From Erodium maritimum (Eukaryota > Streptophyta > Magnoliopsida > Geraniales > Geraniaceae), in assembly GCA_963921825.1 (NCBI GenBank), contig OY997591.1:34307825-34371824 (forward strand): a stretch of 64,000 nt of DNA, read 5' to 3'. The notes below the pieces were generated by a model. It was given only the letters and a program-made list of their open reading frames with translations, was not told the origin of the DNA and searched no databases. Within the stretch, counting starts at the first letter, position 1. Every line of letters begins with the position of its first letter. Of the stretch, positions 33,926-46,191 are shown piece by piece. Position numbers and translations under genes: made by a program.

Positions 33926-34978
33926 GAATTTGTGACATATTTAACTTCATTGCTATTCGAATGTTGTATTTCTTAGTTATCCTCCCTTCTTGACGTCATG
34001 TTTATCAGTATGGCAATAATGACTGGTATTTCTTTACCTGTATAGTCTTTCTCTTAATATTCCTCCTTAGTTGTCATTGATTATCACAATGCTTGGTAAG
34101 TGATGACATAAATTGTAAGATAGATTGATTAAATGAAAACTAAGGGCGGTTTAGAGACATCACAATGCATTTAATGCATGAAGATCTTCTTGCGTATGGG
34201 TTGTTTTGTAATGATGAAGAATGGTTTGCCAAGTTTAACCAACTGAATGCATGTTTATTGTGGACATTGTGGTTCAATAATTATATTAAGTTTGTAAGAT
34301 TTTGTAGATAGTGGTCCTTCATTGCTGGGAGGAAGTAGAGTGATTAGGGATTCCAAGAAATCTAAATGCAGCGAAGATCGAGTGTAGTAAAAGGCAACTT
34401 AAAGGTTTCGTTTTAGCTGGGTAGTGTATGGCTAAGGTTGTGCCGCTCTTTGTGGGTATATTTGTAAGAAGTTAATTTTGATATATTTGGTAATGATGGG
34501 TCTTAAATCCAATAAGATATCCGACATTATATATGGAAAAGAATTGAATACCATATTGATTAGTTACATAGTGGATGTTAATACTGTATGCATTGATTTC
34601 GTTAAACATATTTTGATTTATTTAGTTTAATTAATTACAGAACCTCTCTCAATTTAAATTATTATCTGTCATTCAGTGGTAATGCTTTGCATGATCATTA
34701 TTGTTGTTTAGCCGTGTAATTGCATGAAAAGCATAAACGACGGGTTAATAGGGTATGTAGGTTTGATTACATTGAAGACAATTTGGGGTTTAATGAGTAC
34801 CTTGGGTATTGTGCATATTTACTATTACTGAAATTGAACTATGTTTTATTTTGGGAAATAAAAATTATAAGATATTGTTTTAATTCATGTAGGAATAACT
34901 GATGGTGTCGTTTCATTAGCCATTAATTCGTTGGTAAGATTTTCAGAAGACCACTTTGACCAAACTTCTTCTTCCACA
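33926..34978. other. Intergenic DNA upstream of gene B
   Basis: AT-rich with no long frame. A short stretch near 34165-34240 reads LMHEDLLAYGLF..NDEEW, loosely like gene A's C-terminal LHAYGLSPPPNDPE, and may be a relic of another copy. TTTTCAG at about 34940 could be a 3' splice site of a 5' UTR intron for gene B. Confidence 0.4.
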
Positions 34979-35305
34979 ATGAATCTTCGTTCCGGACGCG
35001 TTGTTAGTGAGGAACTGAATCAGAGTGATGCATCAGTTGATTTAGGGGAAGGTTGATGCCAGATTGAGGAGCAGGTGAATTCCGGAGTGAATAGAAGCCG
35101 TCGAGAAGAAGCTGCTTTGGCTACAAATAAAGTGAGTGTCGTTGATTCTGGTGAAGGAACGTCTATCAATCCGGGAAGGAATGAAAGTCATATGAAGGCT
35201 CCAATCCATGTTATACCTGAATGCTATCCTACTGCAGAAGCTATCGAAAAGATGCAGGTTGATAATTCACGTGATGCTAACATCGATTGGAATGTCTATG
35301 ATAAG
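34979..35305 (+). pseudogene. Gene B exon 1, LRSGRVV family
   Basis: ATG at 34979 starts MNLRSGRVVSEEL, nearly the same as gene C (MKLRSGRVVDAD). The frame continues through a hydrophilic region to AEAIEKMQVDNSRDANIDWNVYDK and a GTAATT donor. One in-frame TGA lies at 35054-35056, so either the copy is dead or a short alternative exon boundary avoids it. The WNVYD end corresponds to WKICD in A and WLIYD in D. The N-terminal motif is short and basic, and could be a nucleic-acid contact or localisation signal; that is a guess. Confidence 0.55.
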
Positions 35306-35375
35306 GTAATTTGGAAAAAGTTTTTTTTTTTGTAAATTTTTTGCTATTAATTAATTTTCAATTGATCAATTGCAG

Positions 35376-36034
35376 TATTGGCTTCATGATAAAATGATTC
35401 CGTATTTAGAAGAAACAATATATGATATTATTGAATATGTTGAAGATAATATTGTTGGAACAATTTCGGGTTCTTTGGATGAACATAAGTCTGAAGAAGA
35501 AATGGTTGTTATTATGAAACCAATGCTAGGCCCTTTCACACGTAGGTTTGTGCATGAACTATATTTGGTTTTGCACTTTTTTATTGCACAAATAGATATG
35601 GTATGGTGCAGTGTTTTTGTAACTGAAGATGGAAGTATACTGGTTTTGGGAGAACCAATTGATATTTCTGAAGAAGTTGATGCAAATGACTTTCATAATG
35701 GAGAAAAAGATGACGATTATGACCCGATGGTGATGGAGAAGACTATGAAGTAGATGTTTCTGATGATGAAATTGAAAAAGAGGAAAAGGTAATATTGGTT
35801 GAAATGTTGAATGAAGAAGAGGATGGTAATCCTGCAGCTGAAATTGGGGAAGAAGGTGATCAAGAAGCTGATGATGAAGACGAGGCTGATTATGTGGAGA
35901 TATTTTCTGATTCGGATGGAGATGATGCAGATTTTGGTGAACAAGAGGATGAAGATGTCATGTTTTTTGATATGGCTGTTGATGGTGATTCATCGGGAGA
36001 GTCGTCCAACGGTTCATGCATTGAAGATTTCTAA
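35376..36034 (+). pseudogene. Gene B exon 2, PWI-like domain plus acidic tail
   Basis: It follows a 70-nt intron with TTGCAG acceptor and stays in phase with exon 1. The domain part reads LHDKMIPYLEETIYDIIEYV, then ISGSLDEHKSEEEMV and FVHELYLVLHFF, matching A and C position by position (helix, E-H turn, F-V-H-x-L-Y-L-V-L). A strand-like segment with VTEDGSILVLGEP follows, shared with C. The acidic tail (EEEDGNPAAE..., DDEDEADYVEIFSDSDGDD) is read in another frame from about 35725 and ends at TAA 36032-36034, so there is a frameshift near 35720-35730 or an unrecognised small intron. PWI assignment by eye. Confidence 0.58.
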
Positions 36035-36679
36035 ACAGAATTCTGTATTAGGTTCAGGTTGTCAACGTTGGTGAAGTAAGTAAGTTAAGAATTTGTGAAG
36101 GGAAAAAGAACTTAAAAGTTAATGTTGTTATGTGTTGATTTTAGTATGTCATTTAACTTTGAAACTTAACGTAGTAGATGTGATATTATTTTGATGTGTT
36201 ATGTGGTTATATTTGTTTGACTGCATAATATATTATCGAACCAACTGATGAGAAATAAGTTCATATGATTCAATTCCGAAATTAGTATGTGCATTTTTAT
36301 TTGTAGTCGGCATGATACTTTATTGAAAGCATAATATAACCCTATTTTTATTTGTAGTTGGCGTGATGCTTTATTGAAAGCATAATATAACCCTTTTTTT
36401 GTAACTTAAATGAGTTGACCTTAGTTCCATTGGTGATAAATAAAGTCGTCAAGATTATGTTGATATTGAAACTGAGGACATATAAACATATATTGTTTAG
36501 AGCAGTATTAGTTCAATTTCTACTGATATATATTGAGGCATTTGATTGAATTCAGTTATATGCTAATTTTATTTAAACAAATTGAAGAGGTTTGGGCTTG
36601 TCGTTGCTTGTTTCTGAATTCTTCATTTGTGTTCCACTTGGTTATTAAACAGTTCTAAAAGACTTATATTTGTCATCTC
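36035..36679. other. 3' flank of gene B
   Basis: AT-rich; a short direct duplication (CATAATATAACCCT with flanks) occurs at about 36330 and 36380. No gene. ATCTC at 36675-36679 is the likely target copy of the next element. Confidence 0.5.
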
Positions 36680-39600
36680 TGTAAGAACCACTCCCAGTCA
36701 ACGCTAGTCAAATCTGCGAAAAACAGGAAAATTTAAAATATTTGGAAAGACACTTAAATGAACCCAAATTTGACCCCGAGGGTCATATCGGACTTAAGTT
36801 GACCCCGGCATCGACCAAAGTGAGTTCCGGGGGACTCAGGGCAACTTTCTGACCAATTTGGGAAATGTTGACTTTTTACTGGAAAAGTCAACCGAGGTTT
36901 TGGTCCGTTCGAGGTCCGTTTTGGATCCAAAAAGCTTAGCCGTCGTCACAACGGCCTTAGTTGAGCCGTTTCCTTGTAGCCCGTGAAGTTTCGTAATTTC
37001 TTGGAAAAAGTGCCCGTTCGGAGCCCGAGACGGCCGAATTTCGCGAATCTGACTGAAAAATATCTAGAAGATATTATCCAAAAGGTGTGGGACCCACATG
37101 CCACATGTCACTAATGTGGTGGTGTTAGGTAACATTGAACAAAACAAAGGAAGACTTGTAAGTGTTAGTTTTGTAAATAAGGAAAGTTGGTGTTAGTTTT
37201 TAAAACAAATTAAAAGGAAGAAGAAGTGATACACGGCCAAGACGTTTCAAAAAGGAAAAGAAATAGGTTTCTAGAGAGAGAAAGTGAGTTAGAAGAAGGA
37301 GAGAAAAGAGAAGAAGAAGTTGAAGGTTTTGGTGATTCTCGACGATCAAACCGGTAGATCGTCTCAACGATCAAAGAATCGAACTCCCATCGACTTTCTC
37401 TACGGTGAACAACTATCCGATCTTCGTTTTGTTAAGTTCAAAAGTTAGGGTTTGGGTTAAAACTAGTAGTTTTTGGATGTGTTGAGGTGTGGGGTTCGTT
37501 GGAGACGTTTTGGAGCGAAGTTGGAACGTTTTCCGGTGACCGGAGGCTCGGGGGAGCTCCGGCCACCGTGTAGGGTGGCTGGACGGACTTGTAGGGTGGC
37601 TGTCCGGAGCTAGGACCAGCCACCACCATGGTGGACCCCAAACCGGCCCTAGCCACCCACGACCAAAGATGGCCGGGTGGGGCCCACATGCTCAAGTGTT
37701 CGGGTTTCGTGTTCGGGTGGTTTAGGACGTTCCCCAATTCGTTAATCCACACCCGGATCGAAATTTGGAATTAAATTGTGAAAGCTGCAATTGACGGGTT
37801 TAGAAACTTTAAACGCGAATTAAATTACTCGGAAGTCGGAATTGGATTCCGTCGAGTGCATAGGAACCCTTGAATTATTCTAAGACCGTAGAAACGAAAA
37901 CGGGAATTTTCGGAGCCCCGGAAGGACGTTTTCAAAACCCGGGCAGATTCGCCATGTCGGCCGAATCGGGCCTTTCCGGGTCCATTATCGACAATGTCGA
38001 GTAATTGGGAAGTTTGGGAGTGATCGACATTGTCGGGGTTACTTTTGGGCGTCAAGTTTATTAAAATTCAGTTTGTGCCTGCGAACTTAAAATGATGTTA
38101 AATTGTGTTCTTATTAGATCGTGCTGCCGACAGAGGAAAGGGAAAGCTAGGCGAGTGATCGAGATCACGCCGGAGCTTGATTGTGAGCTTTTGGAGAACG
38201 CATACGAGGTAGGGAAAAGTAGCCGGATCTCGGCCCCGACTAGGGAAAGTTAACAGTAGAAATGCATGTGACACTTGGGTGTCGTGGGTTAAGTAAGTTT
38301 ATCGAACATTAGAAAGGCAGGCGACACCGGGTGGTGTCGTATGATACGGGAACGTATCGAACCATGGAAAGGCTTGTGGAACTTAGTAGTGTCGTAGGAG
38401 TAGTGAGCTTGTTGATATTAGAACTACTGGAGGCATTTGGTTATGCCCGGAGGTTGATTGTGAGCATGTTGATATTAGAACTGCTGGAGGCATTGGTTAT
38501 GCCCGGAGGTTGATTGTGTAGTTGTGTCTTGGGTGGCCATGAGAGCCCGTACTTTACTGTTTGTGTCTTGGGTGGCCATGAGAGCCCGTACTTTACTGTT
38601 TGTGTCTTGGGTGGCCATGAGAGCCCGTACTTTACTGTTGGTGTCTTGGGTGGCCATGAGAGCCCGTATTTTACTGTTGGTGTCTTGGGAGGCCATGAGT
38701 GCCCGTGGGGTTGTTGAGCCGTGTTTTACTATCAGTGTCTCTTGGGTGGCCGTGAGTGCCCGTGGGGTTGTTGAGCCCGTGAGTTACTGTTGGTGTGTCT
38801 TGGGAGGCCATGAGTGCCCGTGGGGTTGTTGAGCCCATGAGTTACTGTTGATGTGTCTTGGGAGGCCGTGAGTGCCCGTGTGGTTGTTGAGCCCGTGTCT
38901 TTACAGTTGGTGTGTTTTGGTGGCCGTGAGTGCATGTGAGGTTATTGAGCCCGTGAGTTACTGTCGGTGTGTCTTGGGTGGCCATGAGTGCCTGTGAAGT
39001 GTTAGACCGGTATTGTTGCTGTTTGTTGAACTTTGCTTGTGATTGTGATTGTGGTTACTTGAGGTTGGGGGCCCGCTTCATAATAATGGGGGTCCTGTGA
39101 TCGCACGCGTATGCACGTTCAGACGAGGTAGGGGGCCCGCCTGTGAGGAAAGGGGTCCTGGTCGCGCGTGCGTGGGGGTGACAGGTCGACAACCTGATCC
39201 GACTTTGTGTCGGGAAAAGTGCGACAGGTCGACCGCCTGGCCTGACAGGGATCGGAAAAAGTGCGACAGGTCGACCGCCTGTCCTGACAGGGATCGGTAA
39301 AGGGCGAGGGGGTTACTGAGCAGCCAGAGTGCGATTCTTTGTGATCTTGTTTGGTGTGCGATCCTTTGTGATCTTGGGTGTTGCGTGGTGGTCTTTCGTG
39401 TCTTTGGAGGAAGTCGTAATCGTTGTGTCGGGTCTACATTACGTGTCCGAGTGTTGAGTCGGTTGAGGAAAGTAACGGTTTGTGTTTCAGTCAGGTTACT
39501 TGAGTCTGGGGACAGTAGTCCCCGGTGTTGGGTTTGTTGTTGGTGTTACCGGTATTGTCTGCTAGTATGCCGTAGTCAGTCTGTTATCTATGGTGGTGAG

Positions 39601-39889
39601 CGAACGCTCACCCCTAGCTTCTTTTCCTACAGGTACTGGTCGCAGGATGGACTAGGTGAGCTTCCGAAGCTTGAAGAGCTAGGAGCGGGAGTCCGGGTTT
39701 ACTTTTGAGTCTAGCGACGTACACTTGTATTTTGTCCGCTTGTTGGGACGTACTTTGGAGTTGTAAATCATGATTTTTTTTATAAGTAAATGGTGGTTTT
39801 AAAATGATTTATTTAAAATGTCTGAAAGTGTTTTATTGTTTTAAACGTTTGCGTTCCGGGTTTGGTTCTACTGAATTTGGGGCGTGTCA
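36680..39889 (+). mobile_element. 5' LTR of the 36680-45047 element
   Basis: TGTAAGAACC to GGGGCGTGTCA, followed by the primer site. Contains the 57-60-bp minisatellite (38520-39000), 43-bp type units (39180-39300) and the hairpin array (38268-38390). Confidence 0.9.
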
Positions 39890-40554
39890 GCTTGGTATTA
39901 GAGCTCGAGGTTTCACACCTGGGACTGTACGTCAATTAGGTGGGGAGAGTCGAGTTAGTAAAGTCCTGTCGTGCGTTGGGTACGCAAGTCGGAAACCGTG
40001 TGTAGACCCGTAGTGTTGGAGTCCTGTTTGTGTTTGTGTGTATGTGCAGTACAGTTATTAATGGCATACTGTTTGTGTGTTGCTGCGTGAAACATTTTTA
40101 AGCTGTCGCGACTCGACTCAGGGGCGCCCTTGTAGTCGAGCGTGACGGTGCTGATATCAAGTGGGTACAATGCGGTTCGGGGACGCCTGGACCGGGTTGT
40201 AACTACCTGATGTCAAGAATTGAGGTTTTTAATGAAAAGGAAAGGTTTTGGAATTGATTGGCCCTGTGGGTGTGTTTTGATTTTGGTTGGCCCGGTGGGC
40301 GTGGTTCGACTTTGGTTGGCCCGGTGGGCGTGAGTTGTTGTTGTTTGGCCTTGTCGACTTATGATTGAGGTTGGGTGAGTTCTGTTTGGTCTTTGAATTG
40401 TTGTGCGTGTGTTGATTAGATTGGTGGTCGAATGTCTGCGACGCACAAGTGTGCGGGTCATGATGAACAGGGTAGGATACGAGTGCCCTATGGTAGACGT
40501 AGCGGGTGTGATGAGTGCGAAATCGTCACAGCTACGGGGTGGGCCATGGACCGG

Positions 40555-40770
40555 CCCGGTACGAGACGTGGTCGGGGCCACTTTTTTGGCACGGAAGGTG
40601 AAACGGTCCGGGTGGCTTGCCGGCCCAGATGGACGCACGGTCCGGGTGACCCGCCGGCCCGGATGGACACACGGTCCGAGTGACTCGCCGGCCCGGAAGG
40701 TGGCACGGCCCGGGTCCTGCACCGGCCCGGAAGGCTGCATGGTCCGGCCCATTTGCCGACCTGGTTCAGT
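40555..40770. repeat. GC-rich ~33-bp degenerate repeats in element leader
   Basis: About six units built on CCGGCCCGGA(T/A)GG and ACGGTCCGGGTGAC. A diverged counterpart lies at 51620-51800 in the other element. Confidence 0.7.
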
Positions 40771-41082
40771 CAGCTTCTTTTAAAAAAAATGGTTTCGTCG
40801 TGTGGTTAGTGTTGTTGTTGCGTGACTGGGTTCACGTTTGTGCAGTTTGAGTGTTGGCTTAGTTGAGAATGTGATCCCCGTTTGAGGTTTCCCTACGTGA
40901 TCGGGTCATTGGGGTATTGAGGTTATAGTGGTTTGCTGAATTGAGAACATAATCCCCGTTTCGAGGTTTCCCGTACTTGAGAGAGTATTTGAGGTATTAA
41001 TAGCTTGAGCAGTGTGACGTTTTGGTATCAGGTTTGAGGTAGTGGTTTGCCCTGGTTAGATTGGTAAGTCGTTAGTGCTTTA

Positions 41083-41313
41083 CTAGTATGCCATAATCGA
41101 ACGGGTGTCCGTGGAGGTGAGCAGAATGCTCATCCCCTTTACTACTTTTCCCGCAGGGGACGAGTAGCGAATACTGGTTTGGTTGCGGAAAGTTATAAGT
41201 AAATGCATAAAGGATCGTGTGAGAGTAGTGCTATACCTTAGCGGTGTGACTAATGGAGTGGTTGTTCGGTCTCTGATTTGGGCGTCGTTTTTAGTGGACA
41301 TCGGGGCGTAACA
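41083..41313 (+). other. LTR-end-like relic within the internal region
   Basis: TATGCCATAATCGAACGGGT, a GTGAGC...GCTCATCCCC hairpin-like segment, CTACTTTTCCCGCAGG and a terminal GGGGCGTAACA follow the order of the family's LTR 3' end but are strongly diverged. The same relic lies at 52188-52416. Confidence 0.6.
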
Positions 41314-41849
41314 CTCGTTTGTTTCATCGAGTTGTGCTGAGATGGTGGGGCTGAGTTAAGAGCCGTCGAGTCCACCCCTGCGTCTGGACACGCCGGTTGG
41401 GGGTGGTGTGGTGTTGACTAGGGTCTGTCGTGCCTGCGGAGTTAGAGAAGCGAACCAATACAGGAGGTTCGAGAGAGGGCTCAAGAGCCCTGATGCTGGA
41501 TCGAGTCCTCACCCCGAGGATTCGGGTGTGTTCGGAGTTGGTAGGCACGACGACGGTAGAGGAGCGAGGTCTTAGAGAGACCGCAAGGTTCCGTGAGGTT
41601 CGGCAACGACTGAGCTTGTGCGTGTATCCTTGGGAAGGATACTTACGAAATGTCAGCCTTTGACGTGATCTTGAGAAAGGATTGGCCGGCGAAGTGCCGA
41701 GCCAATATCGACTGTTACTGGCGACGAGTGACGGTGTCAACAGGCAACACGAAAGGTTCGTGTATTCCGGGCAGTAGGAGCGGAGTTCTCCTGTCGGCTT
41801 GTCCGCAGTAAAGGAAGTATCGGACGTGCAGAGCCGAGAGTTACCGTGA

Positions 41850-43096
41850 GTGGCGTGCGAGTTCCCCGAGGTCTTCCCTGAGGAGTTGAGCGGGTTGCCA
41901 CCAGTTCGTGAGGTGGAGTTCGGGATTGACCTGGTGCCGGGAACGGCAGCGATATCGATGGCACCTTACAGGTTCTCGCCAGCCGAGTTGACCGAGGTGA
42001 AGAGTCATCTCGAGGAACGTCAGGAGAATGGGTTTATCCGGCCGAACACATCGCCGTGGGGAGCGCCAACACTCTTCGTGAAGAAGAAGGGCGGAGAGCT
42101 TTGGATGTGCATCGACTACCGGAAGCTGAACCGGGTTACGGTGAAGAACCGATGCCCGATGCCGAGGACTGACGACTTGTTCGACCCATTGAGAGGGTCG
42201 ACATGCTTCTCGAAGATCGAGCTGCGATCCGGATATTACCAATTGCGAGTCCGAGAGGGGGGCGTCGCAAAGACGGCATTCGGACACGCTATAGGCATTA
42301 CGAGTTCTTGGTGATGCCTTTTGGACTGACGAACGCACCTGCAGCGTTCATGGATCTGATGAACATTATATTCTGGCCGTTCTTAGATCAATTTGTGGTG
42401 GTGTTTGTGGACAATATCTTGATCATCTCGCAGAACGAGGAGGCGCATGAGGAACATCTGAGGGATGTTCTGACCCTGTTGCGCACACATCAGTTATACG
42501 CCAACCTGGAGAAGTGCGAGTTTTGGCTCGCTGAGGTGGGATTCCTCGGTCACGTTGTGTCCCGTGACGGTATTTTGGTCGATCCGGCGAAGATCGACCC
42601 AGTTTTGAAGTGGGCGCGGCCCACCTGCGTCTTCGAGATCCGCAGCTTCTTGGGGCTGGCAGGATATTATCGACGGTTAGTCCCGCACTTTGCGCGTCTA
42701 GCCGCGCCTATGACTCTTTTGACACGCAAGGGAGTCGGGTTTGTGTGGACAGAGGATTGTGAACGTGCGTTCACGGAGCTGAAGGCTCGTATGACTACCG
42801 CTCCAGTGTTGATAGTGCCAGAGCGCGGGGTCGAGTATGAGGTCTATTGTGACGCGTCCGGGGAAGGACTGGGCTGCGTGATGACGTAGTTGGGTAGAGT
42901 CGTTGCTTGTGGCTCAAGGCAGTTGAAGACACACGAGCGCAACTATCATACCCATGACTTGAAATTAGCAGCGGTAGTGTTCGCGCTGAAAGGCTGGAGG
43001 TATTATCTGTATGGCGAGCGATTTCAGGTGTTCTCGGATCATAAGAGCCTTAAGTACATCTTTTCCGAACGATACCTGAACATGCGCCAGCGGTAA
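41850..43096 (+). other. Reverse transcriptase and RNase H region (fossil)
   Basis: Recognisable blocks, in order: [62 protein letters not shown]-type [17 protein letters not shown], then [38 protein letters not shown], and an RNase H part with [14 protein letters not shown] and [14 protein letters not shown]. These are the hallmarks of a Ty3/gypsy chromovirus pol, closest in wording to Tekay/Del. It is broken. Confidence 0.9.
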
Positions 43097-43779
43097 TGGA
43101 GTGAACTACTTGAGGAGTACGACTTGAGCTACTCTACCATCCGGGTAAGGCGAATGTGGTCGCCGACACCCTGAGTAGAAAGTCGGTTATGGGCCTTGCT
43201 AACATATCAGTTCGAGAATGGGACATGATGGGGGAACTAGGCACGATCGGGCTTGACCTAGAGGAGGTCACTGGTGGCATGACCATGTGCTCATGGGTGG
43301 CCTAGCCCTCACTGCTTGGCCAGGGGATAGAGGCACAGTCGGTGGATGTCGAGAAGACGGGGATCTAGGAGAGAGTTGCCGGCGGTGTTGACGTCGAGGG
43401 CTGGGATGGTAGTGCTAATTGGGAGTTACGGTATCGTGGAGGTTTGTTCATACCGCGTAACAGCGGAGGCGACGAGCTGCGAGAGTCGCACTATTCGCGT
43501 CTGATAGTGCACGTGGGTAGCACTAAGAGGAGCGCGACATCAGGCGGCATATCTAGTGGAGCGGGATGCAAAGAGCGGTTACGGAGTTAGTATCGTGGTG
43601 CCTCACTTGTCAGAAGGTGAGAGCCGAACAACAGCGTCCCGCTGGATTATTGCAACCCTGCGGGTTGCACAGTGGAACTGGGGGCACGTCACGATGGATT
43701 TCGTGAGCGGTTAACCGAGTTCGCCTACAACAACAGCTTTCAGGCCAGTATCAGGATGGCACCGTTCGGAGCGTTGTAT

Positions 43780-44229
43780 GGTAGGCCGACCTCTCGAGTC
43801 AGCAGTCGGTGACCATGTATCCTTGGAGGTGAGTCCGAAAGGTGGGCTGGTGCGTTTCAACCGCGGCGGAGGCAGGTTAGCCCCGCGGTGTATCGAGCCT
43901 TTCGAGGTCTTGAGCGAAGTGGGAGCAGCTACATGCCGACTTGTACTGTTGCAGAAGTATATGCGGACCCCTCACACGTCATTGAGTGGGCAGAGGTTGA
44001 GGTAACGGGTGGTGTCTCGTATGAGGAGAAACCGGTTTGGGAAATGGATCTACGGGAGCAGGTCTCGCGAGGAAAGGTTATCCGCTTAGAACGGGTGCAA
44101 TGGCGGGACCACGAGGCTGAGTCGACTTGGGAACGCGAGGACAAGGTTCGCGCGAAGTACCCCGAGCTGTTCGACTCCCGAGGTACGTCTGTTTTAAATT
44201 TCGTGGACGAAATTCCTTTAAGGGGGTAG
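43780..44229 (+). other. Integrase C-terminus and chromodomain-like segment (fossil)
   Basis: Segments such as GDHVSLEVSPKGGLVRFNRG and, later, YEEKPVWEMDLREQVSRGKV, IRLERVQWRDHEAESTWERE and AKYPELF follow the integrase-tail and chromodomain order of chromoviruses. The chromodomain guides insertion in this clade. Confidence 0.8.
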
Positions 44230-44231
44230 AT

Positions 44232-45047
44232 TGTGAGAACCACTCCCCGTCAACGCTAGTCAAATCTGCGAAAAACAGGAAAATTTAAAAATTTTGGACA
44301 CACTTAAATGAACCCAAATTTGACCCTGAGGGTCATACCGGACTTAAGTTGACCCCGACATTGACCAAAGTGAGTTCCGGGGGACTCAAGGAAACTTTCT
44401 GACCAATTTGGGAAAGGTTGACTTTTTGCTGGAAAAGTCAACCGAGCGACGTTTTGGTCCGTTCGAGGTCCGTTTTGGATCCAAAAAGCTTAGTCGTCGT
44501 CACAGCGGTCTTAGTTGAGCCGTTTCCTTGTAGCCCGTGAAGTTTCGTAATTTCTTGGAAAAAGTGCCCGTTCGAGGCCCGAGACGGCCGAATTTCGCGA
44601 ATCTGACTGAAAAATATCTAGAAGATATTTTTCAAAAGGTGTGGGACCCACTTGCCACATGTCACTAATGTGGTGGTGTTAGGTAACATTGAACAAAACA
44701 AAGGAAGACTTGTTAGTGTTAGTTTTGTAAATAAGGAAAGTTGGTGTTAGTTTTTAAAACAAATTAAAAGGAAGAAGACATGATACACGGCCAAGACATT
44801 TCAAAAAGAAAAAGAAATAGGTTTTTAGAGAGAGAAAGTGAGTTAGAAGAAGGAGAGAAAAGAGAAGAAGAAGTTGAAGGTTTTGGTGATTCTCGACGAT
44901 CAAACCGGTAGATCGTCTCAACGATCAAAGAATCGAACTCCCATCGACTTTCTCTACGGTGAGCAACTATCCGATCTTCGTTTTGTTAAGTTCAAAAGTT
45001 AAGGTTCGCGTTCCGGGTTCGCGTTCTACTGAATTTGGGGTGTGACA
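44232..45047 (+). mobile_element. 3' LTR of the 36680-45047 element, short
   Basis: Opens TGTGAGAACC after the purine tract and ends GGGGTGTGACA. It matches the start and the last few dozen bases of the 5' LTR, at 816 bp against 3.2 kb. Confidence 0.85.
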
Positions 45048-45881
45048 ATTTCTCATCTTGAACATATTATTTTTTTGTAAGTTGTTGTCCTGTTTTCATA
45101 TGAAGTTGGAAAAAGTTTGTAAGTTATTTTCATATTTTATGAAGAGAAGGAAGAAGATTGAAAAAGAGAGATCAGTGTTGATAACTTTTTAATGTATTTG
45201 CTGTGGAATTTTGAAATATTACAATAAATTGAGTGGTTGGGGATAATGAAGTTAGGTATGTAATTTATGTTTCATTTATTTCCATCAAATCTAATACATG
45301 CATGGTATGATTAGTTTCGAGTTCCAATGTTTGCATGTGTATAACTTTGAGTTTGATTGATGACGCGTCACTTTAATTGTAGTTGATAGATTTTCAAATC
45401 TTTTTTGTATTGACACGAGATAATGCTAATCCATATTGTATTTCTAGTTTATGAGGATCATATTTAAAGCACAGCTGATTGTTACTGTACTTTATTACTG
45501 TCATATATTAGCAATATTGTCATTATTATTATTATTATTATTTATCATTGTTGTTGGCAAAGAGTTGTAATCCTTTTTTGTTCTTAGTGTGTTGGGAACA
45601 TAATATACTTACCCAAGTTATGCATAAACCCATGTGTTTGTTGTAGGCCCATGTGCAGTCGATCCGGGCCTATTTTCGTAGTTTAAGAAGGTGTATTGTT
45701 ATCGGTTTGGAATTTCTATTATGTAGTGCCATAAATTTGTCAAACAAATATTGTTAATAATGAAATAAATAGTTTTACACGTGTCTGATATTATAATGCA
45801 GTTTTTCAGTTGTATTGTAACTGTTCTTGGCGCCGGTTCAGTTTGTATAAATATGGAATTCGCGTGTACAACTTGAATGCA
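45048..45881. other. Intergenic DNA upstream of gene C
   Basis: AT-rich, with an (ATT)n run near 45520-45543. A frame open from 45810 runs into gene C exon 1, but the LRSGRVV start matches gene B at 45882. Confidence 0.5.
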
Positions 45882-46142
45882 ATGAAGCTGCGTTCTGGCC
45901 GCGTGGTTGATGCAGACGGGTGCGGGGATACCAATTTTTGCATCTCAATTCGACAGAAAAATGCAACTGGTGGACGAAAAGGAACAGTCAGTTATGAGGA
46001 ATTTTTTCCTGAAATGGTAAAGGCGGAAGTAAAAACACCAGTTGAGAAAGGACATGATCCACTTCCGGCTACAGAAGTTATTGAGCGCTTTCTTTCCAAG
46101 TTTTCGCGCAATCGAGGAATTGATTGGAATATTTAAGATACT
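45882..46142 (+). pseudogene. Gene C exon 1, LRSGRVV family
   Basis: ATG at 45882 starts MKLRSGRVVDADGCGD, then a hydrophilic region with SYEEFFPEMVKAEVK, then TEVIERFLSKFSRNRGIDWNI and a GTAAGT donor at 46143. The end matches gene B (NIDWNVYD), but the Tyr codon is replaced by TAA at 46134-46136, so the copy is inactive or ends here. Relatives: A, B and D. The intron that follows holds a MULE. Confidence 0.6.
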
Positions 46143-46191
46143 GTAAGTTCGTGTATAGACCCTGAAAGTTAAATTATGTTATTTTATTCTA

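Larger units (their letters stand above)
36680..45047 (+). mobile_element. Ty3/gypsy Tekay/Del-type element, broken
   Basis: 5' LTR 36680-39889, tRNA-Met primer site 39893-39904, internal region to 44231 ending in a purine tract (AAGGGGGTAGA), and a short 3' LTR 44232-45047. Reverse transcriptase (41850-42750), RNase H (42806-43096), integrase remnants and a chromodomain-like C-terminus (about 43880-44200) are recognisable; gag and protease are not. Flanks are ATCTC and ATTTC, one mismatch. The comparable LTR parts differ by about 3-4% by eye, suggesting an age of one to two million years under usual plant rates. It carries many breaks, probably ten or more. Confidence 0.88.

Noticed and set aside
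40213-40752. 179-codon minus-strand frame
   Set aside because: Antisense to the element leader and its GC-rich repeats; it has no recognisable domain.
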